Shown here in pieces: positions 6,935-11,724 of a DNA stretch of 14,444 nucleotides. Every line of letters starts with the position of its first letter. Position 1 is the stretch's first letter. Position numbers and translations under genes: made by a program. Source of the DNA: Tepidisphaeraceae bacterium (lineage in GTDB: Bacteria > Planctomycetota > Phycisphaerae > Tepidisphaerales > Tepidisphaeraceae); assembly GCA_025450555.1 (NCBI GenBank), contig JANWHF010000214.1, positions 1 through 14,444 of the forward strand, read 5' to 3'. The notes under the pieces were generated by a model. The model did not search any database. It saw only the letters and a program-made list of their open reading frames with translations, and was not told the DNA's origin.

Positions 6935-7861
6935 TTATTTTGCCACCGCCTCGGCCGTCGCAACGCTTTCAATGGGCAGCCGCCGTTCGATTCGCTTGGC
7001 CAATCCAGCGAGCGTTCGGCCCGGAGCAAGTTCCACGAACCGCGCGCCTAGATTGGCCACCAGCGCCCGCATCGTCGCCTCCCACAAGACCGGCGACACA
7101 ATCTGCTCGACCAGCCGCTGCTTAATCGATGCGGTATCTCCGTGCGGCTGAGCCGTCACATTCGAATAGACCGGAGCCGACGGCGCTGCAAAATTCACCT
7201 GATCCAGCTCGGCCTTCATCCGATTCGCCGCCGGCTGCATCAAGGCGCTGTGAAACGCACCGGCCACTTTCAATGGTGTCGCTTTAAAGCCCGCCGCCTC
7301 GGCCGCAGTAAGCACGCGCTGACAGGCCTCCTTAGCGCCGCTGACCACAATCTGCCCCGGCGCATTCAAATTCGCCGTCGTCAGAACCTGTCCTTGCCCC
7401 GCTTCGGCACAGAGCTTCTGCACCGCCGCTTCATCCGCGCCCAGCACGGCAACCATGCCACTGGGAACCGCCACCGCCGCCTCCTGCATGTACTTTCCGC
7501 GAGCAGCGACCAATTTTAGTCCGGCCTCAAAGCTGAAGACGCCGGCCAGATGCAGCGCCGTGAATTCGCCAAGGCTCAAACCCGCGTAAGCGGTAACCGA
7601 TTGCGGATCGATCAATCCCGCATCGACCGCAGCTCGATAGCTGGCGACGCTAGCGGTGAAAATGGCCGGCTGGCTGATGTCCGTTTGATTGAGCCGATCT
7701 TCCGGGCCATTAAAACAGATGCTGGCCAAGTCAAATCCCAGGACGCGGTTAGCAGCTTCAAATGCCTCGCGCGCCGCGGGCGAGGCCTCGAAAAGATCTT
7801 TACCCATCCCCAGACATTGAGCGCCCTGTCCCGGGCAGAGAATGTAGGTTTTGCTTGCCAT
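6935..7861 (-). CDS. fabD: Malonyl-CoA:ACP transacylase
   Basis: Moves malonyl from CoA to ACP, supplying the extender unit. The 308-aa length is normal. The nucleophile elbow GLSLGEF carries Ser96, Arg121 lies in AARGKYMQEA and binds the malonyl carboxylate, and His204 lies in GAFHSALM. The N-terminus YILCPGQGAQCLGMG is the usual first strand and loop. The ATG at 7861 has no recognisable Shine-Dalgarno; a small hairpin (7871-7884) occupies that region. The 96-base gap to fabH is the longest between neighbouring genes inside the run from plsX to fabG and is AT-rich, so a separate promoter is possible, but no convincing pair of boxes was found. Confidence 0.96.
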   Translation of the reverse strand: MASKTYILCPGQGAQCLGMGKDLFEASPAAREAFEAANRVLGFDLASICFNGPEDRLNQTDISQPAIFTASVASYRAAVDAGLIDPQSVTAYAGLSLGEFTALHLAGVFSFEAGLKLVAARGKYMQEAAVAVPSGMVAVLGADEAAVQKLCAEAGQGQVLTTANLNAPGQIVVSGAKEACQRVLTAAEAAGFKATPLKVAGAFHSALMQPAANRMKAELDQVNFAAPSAPVYSNVTAQPHGDTASIKQRLVEQIVSPVLWEATMRALVANLGARFVELAPGRTLAGLAKRIERRLPIESVATAEAVAK

Positions 7862-7870
7862 TACGTTCGT

Positions 7871-7884
7871 TGCGAGCTTTCGCA
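7871..7884 (-). ncRNA. Small hairpin just before fabD
   Basis: On the minus strand TGCGA and TCGCA form a 5-bp stem with the loop AAGC. It ends 9 bases before the fabD ATG, where a ribosome-binding site would be expected. The stem is short and could be chance. Confidence 0.3.
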
Positions 7885-7957
7885 GCCCGTCAAAAGCACA
7901 ATACAGTTAATTGCTATAACAATCCCGGGGCCAGGCGATATGCCTGAAACTTGATTT

Positions 7958-8941
7958 TTACATGCGGATCACCGCGTTGGCCCAGGTCAGGCCCGCGCCA
8001 AAAGCAACGAGGATGATCGTATCGCCGGGCGCGATTCGCCCGGCTCGCACCGCCTCGTCCAGCGCGATGGGGATCGACGCGGCCGAGGTATTGCCATACT
8101 TGTCGATGTTCACGTACGCCTTGTCCGCGCCCAGCCCCAGCTTCTCCATCGCCGAATCGATGATGCGCTGATTGACCTGGTGCGGCACAATAAGCTTCAC
8201 GTCGTCGGTCGTCAGCTCGCATTTGCGCAGCGCGTCTTCGATAAGCTCCTCGAACCGCTGCACCGCGAACTTGTAAACCTCGCGGCCGCGGATCTTCATG
8301 AATTGATCGCGCTCGGAAATCAGTGATTCGCTGATCGGATGACGGCTGCCGGGCTTGCAGCAGAGCATTTCCCAGCCATGCCCGTCGGCATGTAGGCCGC
8401 TGTAGACCAGGCCGCGCGTCGGCTCGCCGCGCCGCAATACGACGGCTCCCGCGCCGTCGCCAAACAGGATGCAGCTTCCACGGTCGGTGTAATCGGTGAT
8501 TCGGCTCAGCGTCTCAGCACCAATGGCCAGGACATTTTCATAACGACCGGCCTTAATGAAATTGGCGGCGGTTTCGAGCGTGTAGATAAACCCGCTGCAT
8601 GCTGCCGACACGTCAAACGCCGGCGTCGAATTGAGCCCGAGGGCGGCCGCCACGAAGCAGGCGGTCGAAGGGAAAATCATTTCCCCCGAGATCGTTCCGC
8701 AGACGACCAGGTCCAGATCTTCCGGAGCCATCTCGGCAGCCGCCAGCGCTTTGCGTGCCGCAGCGGCAGCGAGCGTGGCGGTCGATTCGCCGTTGGCGGC
8801 AATTCGCCGTTCCTTGATGCCCGTGCGCTGGACGATCCATTCATCGTTCGTATCGACCATGCGCGACAGGTCGTCGTTGGTCAGGCGCTTTTCGGGCACA
8901 TGACTTCCAGTCCCGGCGATGATGGCTCCGTATTGTGGCAT
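7958..8941 (-). CDS. fabH: 3-oxoacyl-ACP synthase III
   Basis: Starts chain synthesis by condensing acetyl-CoA (or a branched starter) with malonyl-ACP. The 327-aa thiolase-fold enzyme shows the Cys-His-Asn triad: Cys115 in DVSAACSGFIYTLE, His254 in VPHQVNQRIID and Asn284 in YGNTSAASIPIAL. TNDEWIVQRTGIKERRI (31-47) is the usual CoA-binding N-terminal motif and GDGAGAVVL (161-169) is intact. The frame is open to 9040, but that would overlap plsX; the ATG at 8941 gives the standard N-terminus and leaves a 46-base gap. The Shine-Dalgarno is weak. Starter-unit preference cannot be told from sequence. Confidence 0.96.
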   Translation of the reverse strand: MPQYGAIIAGTGSHVPEKRLTNDDLSRMVDTNDEWIVQRTGIKERRIAANGESTATLAAAAARKALAAAEMAPEDLDLVVCGTISGEMIFPSTACFVAAALGLNSTPAFDVSAACSGFIYTLETAANFIKAGRYENVLAIGAETLSRITDYTDRGSCILFGDGAGAVVLRRGEPTRGLVYSGLHADGHGWEMLCCKPGSRHPISESLISERDQFMKIRGREVYKFAVQRFEELIEDALRKCELTTDDVKLIVPHQVNQRIIDSAMEKLGLGADKAYVNIDKYGNTSAASIPIALDEAVRAGRIAPGDTIILVAFGAGLTWANAVIRM

Positions 8942-8987
8942 AATCACTTGACTATCGAATGCTGTGCGGCACATCCTGCTGGCGATT

Positions 8988-10007
8988 CTACTCGTCTCCG
9001 CCGGGAATGCTGGCGGCGATCTGCTCGACGATTCTCTCATTTACCCCGCTGGCGACAAGCTGCTTTCCAACTCGAATCGCATTTCGGATCGCCCGGCCAT
9101 CGGAACTGCCATGGCAGATCAGGCAGTAGCCGTCGACGCCCAGCAGCGGCGCGCCGCCATATTCCTGATAGTCGTGCCGCTGGTGAATCTTTTTCAGCAC
9201 CGGCTCGAACTGCTTCACCAACTGCGGCCCAACCTGCTCAAGCTCGCTGGCGATCGTCTGAAACAAGCCCTCGGCCAACCCTTCGACGCATTTGAGAATC
9301 GTGTTGCCGACAAACCCGTCGCAAACGACCACGTCGGCCACGCCTTTAAACAGGTCGCGTCCTTCGACGTTACCGACAAAGTTAATCTGAGGTTCGTCGC
9401 GCATCAATTTTCGCGCGCCTTTTACCATCGCCGTACCCTTGGCGTCCTCTTCGCCAATAGACAGCAATCCGACCCGCGGATTCTTCTTTCCCAGCACGGC
9501 CGACGCATAGGCGCCGGCCATGATCGCATATTGCTGAAGGTGGCGCGGCTTGGGCGTGATATTGGCCCCCACGTCACACACCGCAACCGGGCCATAAAAC
9601 GTGGGCATCAAAACCGAAATGCCCGGCCGGCTGACGCCAGACAGATTCCGCATGCGGAGCTGCGCCGCGGCCACGCACGCTCCGGTATTGCCGGCGGAGA
9701 TCACAACGTCGGCCTCGCCCTTGGCCGCCAGTTTGCACATCACCGAGATCGAGCTGTCGGGCTTATTACGAATGGCTTCGACCGGCGGGTCATCCATCTG
9801 GACGACCTGCGTTGTCGCAACCACTTTGTATCGCTGCTCTTGCTCTTGAGAAAGGCCGCTGGACGCCAGGCCCTGACGAATGATCGCTTCGTCGCCGATC
9901 AGAAGCACGCTGTCTTCGGGTCCGAGCAATGGCGCGGCGGCCCAGCATCCATTGAGGATGGCGGCCGGGGCTTTGTCACCGCCCATCACATCCACCGCAG
10001 CGCGCAC
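8988..10007 (-). CDS. plsX: Phosphate acyltransferase PlsX
   Basis: Converts acyl-ACP to acyl-phosphate, the acyl donor for PlsY in glycerolipid synthesis; a peripheral membrane enzyme. The 339-aa length fits. MRAAVDVMGGDKAP is the family's N-terminal signature, and GNTGA (106-110), the SIGEED loop and VCDGFVGNTILK are further recognisable PlsX segments. The start is GTG, supported by a strong GGAGGA 5 bases upstream. It sits 33 bases after rpmF, the conserved rpmF-plsX-fab arrangement found in many bacteria, and probably shares the rpmF transcript. Confidence 0.96.
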   Translation of the reverse strand: MRAAVDVMGGDKAPAAILNGCWAAAPLLGPEDSVLLIGDEAIIRQGLASSGLSQEQEQRYKVVATTQVVQMDDPPVEAIRNKPDSSISVMCKLAAKGEADVVISAGNTGACVAAAQLRMRNLSGVSRPGISVLMPTFYGPVAVCDVGANITPKPRHLQQYAIMAGAYASAVLGKKNPRVGLLSIGEEDAKGTAMVKGARKLMRDEPQINFVGNVEGRDLFKGVADVVVCDGFVGNTILKCVEGLAEGLFQTIASELEQVGPQLVKQFEPVLKKIHQRHDYQEYGGAPLLGVDGYCLICHGSSDGRAIRNAIRVGKQLVASGVNERIVEQIAASIPGGDE

Positions 10008-10040
10008 GGCGTTCCTCCCTGAGAGCCAGGAACGGCGTCG

Positions 10041-10226
10041 TTAGGCCTGTTCCGTTTCCATCTGCAAAGCCAGCTTCGGATTGACATACCCGCAATTGTC
10101 GCAGGCGGCATGAGGAAGCTTGGCATTGCCGCACTGGGGGCAACGAACGTAATGAATTGGCTTCAAAGCCATGTGGGCGCGACGCTTGCGCTTGCGCGCC
10201 TTACTGTGTTTCTGTACTGGAAGCAT
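10041..10226 (-). CDS. rpmF: 50S ribosomal protein bL32
   Basis: A small basic protein of the large ribosomal subunit, 61 aa. The N-terminus MLPVQKHSKARKRKRRAH is a variant of the usual bL32 start with its strongly basic stretch. Cys29, Cys32, Cys42 and Cys45 (CPQC and CDNC) form the zinc-ribbon version of bL32, so zinc binding is expected. The frame is open to 10304, but the ATG at 10226 is chosen for family agreement and for AGGAG 8 bases before it. It is the first gene of the plsX-fab cluster and has a leader of about 119 bases. Confidence 0.97.
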   Translation of the reverse strand: MLPVQKHSKARKRKRRAHMALKPIHYVRCPQCGNAKLPHAACDNCGYVNPKLALQMETEQA

Positions 10227-10259
10227 CTGGCAGACTCCTGACCAAACCGCCACCCCGCG

Positions 10260-10272
10260 CCGCTTAAAGCGG
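10260..10272 (-). ncRNA. Hairpin in the rpmF leader (proximal)
   Basis: CCGCT and AGCGG pair across a 3-base loop. It lies about 34 bases before the rpmF ATG, inside the predicted untranslated leader. Confidence 0.35.
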
Positions 10273-10312
10273 TAGGATTTCGTCGAGGCGCGGGTGTCCA
10301 TCAAACGGCAGT

Positions 10313-10334
10313 CGGCGGGCGAAATCGCCCGCCG
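10313..10334 (-). ncRNA. GC-rich hairpin in the rpmF leader (distal)
   Basis: CGGCGGGCG and CGCCCGCCG form a perfect 9-bp stem, with a tenth A-T pair possible, around a tiny loop. It starts roughly 11 bases after the predicted transcription start of the rpmF operon. There is no T-run after it, so a leader or regulatory stem is likelier than a terminator. Confidence 0.5.
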
Positions 10335-10351
10335 GCTTAGGAAAGAGCGGT

Positions 10352-10380
10352 ACGTTAGAGATCGCCCCCAGTTCTGTCAA
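10352..10380 (-). promoter_or_regulatory. Promoter of the rpmF-plsX-fab operon
   Basis: On the minus strand a perfect TTGACA -35 (10380-10375) is followed by a 17-base spacer and TAACGT (10357-10352), a -10 with 3 of 6 consensus bases including the key first A and last T. Start would be near 10345, giving a leader of about 119 bases before rpmF. The -35 box is embedded in a CTGTC/GACAG palindrome (10374-10385). Confidence 0.6.
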
Positions 10381-10384
10381 GACA

Positions 10385-10483
10385 GCCACCTGTCGCGCGG
10401 CGCGAGTCAGGCAATCGCCAAACTGTCGGATGTTAAAAGTCGCGGAATCCCCAAACTGTCGGATGTCACAAAAGGATACAAAA
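10385..10483. repeat. 33-bp direct repeat, three units, upstream of the rpmF promoter
   Basis: Two units begin with an identical 16-base CCAAACTGTCGGATGT (10418-10433 and 10451-10466), exactly 33 bases apart. A third, degenerate unit (10385-10417) keeps CTGTCG in the same phase, so CTGTCG falls at 10390, 10423 and 10456. A further CTGTC lies at 10374. The spacing is three helical turns, which suits a multi-site protein-binding region next to the -35 box. It is not a CRISPR array. Confidence 0.6.
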
Positions 10484-10510
10484 GTATGCGCGCCGCGGGG
10501 GCGCGCATAC
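10480..10510 (-). terminator. Strong intrinsic terminator ahead of the rpmF operon
   Basis: GTATGCGCGCC (10484-10494) and GGCGCGCATAC (10500-10510) form a perfect 11-bp stem with a 5-base loop. On the minus strand it is followed by TTTTGTATCCTTTTG. It would stop transcription coming from the LEPR-type gene before the rpmF promoter. Confidence 0.6.
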
Positions 10511-10606
10511 CTGTAGCCATTTTTGGCAGCATCTCTTTCAAAATCAAGGTTTTAAGCGCAAATGCCCCCATGACAGCCCTGTGACATTGATCGCCGGCAT
10601 AACACA

Positions 10607-10655
10607 GCGCCCCGATTACCCGCGACATTCATCATGTGGCAGGCAATCGGGGCGC
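10607..10655 (-). repeat. Long inverted repeat after the LEPR-type gene
   Basis: GCGCCCCGATT (10607-10617) and AATCGGGGCGC (10645-10655) are perfect 11-base complements around a 27-base loop. The loop itself contains ACAT/ATGT arms (10626-10638). It begins 27 bases after the stop codon of the upstream minus-strand gene. It lacks a T-run, so it may protect the 3' end or bind protein rather than terminate alone. Confidence 0.5.
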
Positions 10656-10681
10656 GAACGTATCTCAATTGACGACTGCGA

Positions 10682-11350
10682 TCAGGTGGACTGAGCGGCA
10701 GTCAGGTCATTGGAGAGCTGAGTTCGTGCCGCGCTGATGGTCTGGAGGTCGGCCGTCAGCGTATTGAGGCAGGTGGTGCGATCGTCGGCAAATTTGGACG
10801 CCGCGGCTTTGAGCGCGTCGGTGGCGGCCGGATCGTTGTCGGCAGCGGTGACGATCGCCTGCGTGTCGTTGGCGATGGTCGTCTCACTGGCCTGCCTCGT
10901 CGCAATGCGCGAATCGAGGCCGGCGATCAGGTCATTCTGAAGCTTGATACGGTCGCTCAAAAGCTTCGCATGGTCGGCCGTCTCGGCGGTCGCATTATGG
11001 CGATCCTTGAGGATCTGCAGGAGGTCCAGCTTGATGACCGATTCATCGGCCAGCGCGGCCGCCGACTCAGCCAGCCGGTCGGCGCGAAGCGACGTGTGCA
11101 TCGTCTTCACATCGGCATGAAGCTGCGCGAATGAGGCATCCAGGCTGGTATCGCCCTTGGCGACGTTCTTCTTGATAGTGTTGAGATCCACCAGAAGCTT
11201 GGCCTCATTGGCGAAGATATCGCTGCGGAATTTCAATAGATCCGCGCGAACCACAAGCCGATCGGCTTTGAGGGTCGGATTAAAAACAAGCGACGACGCC
11301 GATAAAAGCGTTCGCGATTCGAGACTTTCGATGAATGCTTGACGGGCCAC
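10682..11350 (-). CDS. LEPR-XLL-type helical protein, function unknown
   Basis: A 222-aa protein. The start is taken as GTG at 11350 because GGAGG lies 5 bases before it and the protein then opens MARQAFIESLESRTLLSAS. The motif ESLESRTLLSA is a variant of the LEPR-XLL motif found at the N-terminus of many planctomycete extracellular or surface proteins. No classical signal peptide or membrane segment follows. From about residue 25 to the end the chain is almost all predicted helix, rich in Ala, Asp, Leu, Lys and Thr, with repeated xLKADRL/SLRADRL-like phrases (27-32, 87-93). It has one Cys (194) and very few Gly or aromatic residues, suggesting a coiled-coil or helical-bundle structural protein. 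No enzyme motif is seen. It appears to be a single-gene transcript flanked by hairpins. Surface or envelope location is inferred from the motif alone. Confidence 0.75.
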   Translation of the reverse strand: MARQAFIESLESRTLLSASSLVFNPTLKADRLVVRADLLKFRSDIFANEAKLLVDLNTIKKNVAKGDTSLDASFAQLHADVKTMHTSLRADRLAESAAALADESVIKLDLLQILKDRHNATAETADHAKLLSDRIKLQNDLIAGLDSRIATRQASETTIANDTQAIVTAADNDPAATDALKAAASKFADDRTTCLNTLTADLQTISAARTQLSNDLTAAQST

Positions 11351-11613
11351 AAAGACCTCCGCGAAAAAAGTAAGAGACTTATTTGCCCACGTCACTCTTC
11401 GAGCACAGCAGCGGCCCGCGCCCATACGTCGGGCGTAACGCGATTCCAACTTGAATCGCACCTCGCCGCCCCATCTCCGATTTACAATACGGCGATCCGG
11501 GGAAAGTATTGCGGGGACAGGGGTGGGTGCATCTAACGTCCGATAACCATTGACAGCGGGAAGATATAGGGAGGGCGCGGGGCTGCGCCACTCGTTCTTC
11601 CAAGGCTCAGATT
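11351..11613. other. Leader and upstream region of the LEPR-type gene
   Basis: No gene is supported here, although the frame of the downstream gene stays open through it. It contains a 7-bp inverted repeat (GCGATTC 11440-11446, GAATCGC 11453-11459) and a T-rich stretch just before the GGAGG ribosome-binding site. A weak TTGGAA, 17-base, TATGGG promoter candidate can be read on the minus strand near 11424-11452, but it is not convincing. Confidence 0.4.
11440..11459. repeat. 7-bp inverted repeat upstream of the LEPR-type gene
   Basis: GCGATTC and GAATCGC flank a 6-base loop about 90 bases before the GTG start. It overlaps the weak promoter candidate and could be an operator or leader hairpin. 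Confidence 0.35.
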
Positions 11614-11702
11614 GCGCCAAGGACGCCAAGAAACCAAGAGCGCCAAGAATCAAACCAAGATTATCTTCTTGGCGCTCTTGGCTTCCTTGGCGTTCTTGGC
11701 GC
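11614..11702. repeat. 89-base imperfect palindrome of CTTGGCG units
   Basis: The left arm (11614-11649) reads as CGCCAAG-type units and the right arm (11666-11702) as CTTGGCG-type units. The arms are complementary apart from two base differences and one extra base, around a 16-base loop. It begins 22 bases after the alaS stop codon on the minus strand. As RNA it makes a very long hairpin; it may end or protect the alaS message. Similar CTTGGCG-unit repeats are, from memory, scattered between genes in several planctomycete-like genomes. Confidence 0.7.
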
Positions 11703-11724
11703 GCGTTTTAAAAAGCGCGGAAGC

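Larger units (their letters stand above)
10305..10681. other. Noncoding regulatory stretch between rpmF and the LEPR-type gene
   Basis: No convincing gene lies here. From right to left on the minus strand it holds a long inverted repeat, an AT-richer stretch of about 95 bases without clear signals (10511-10606), a strong terminator, the 33-bp repeats, the rpmF promoter and the start of its leader. Confidence 0.6.

Noticed and set aside
8942..9040. Upstream extension of fabH
   Set aside because: It would overlap plsX and add residues not seen in FabH; the ATG at 8941 gives the standard start.
10385..10483. Direct repeats as a CRISPR array
   Set aside because: Only two good copies of 16 bases with 17-base gaps, one degenerate unit, and no cas genes nearby.
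10407..10628. 73-codon minus-strand open frame between the LEPR-type gene and rpmF
   Set aside because: It crosses a strong terminator and the direct repeats, has no family match that I can recognise, and repeats in its translation only reflect the DNA repeats.
11351..11653. N-terminal extension of the LEPR-type gene
   Set aside because: It would run through the CTTGGCG palindrome and place the N-terminal motif in mid-protein; the GTG at 11350 has a strong ribosome-binding site.
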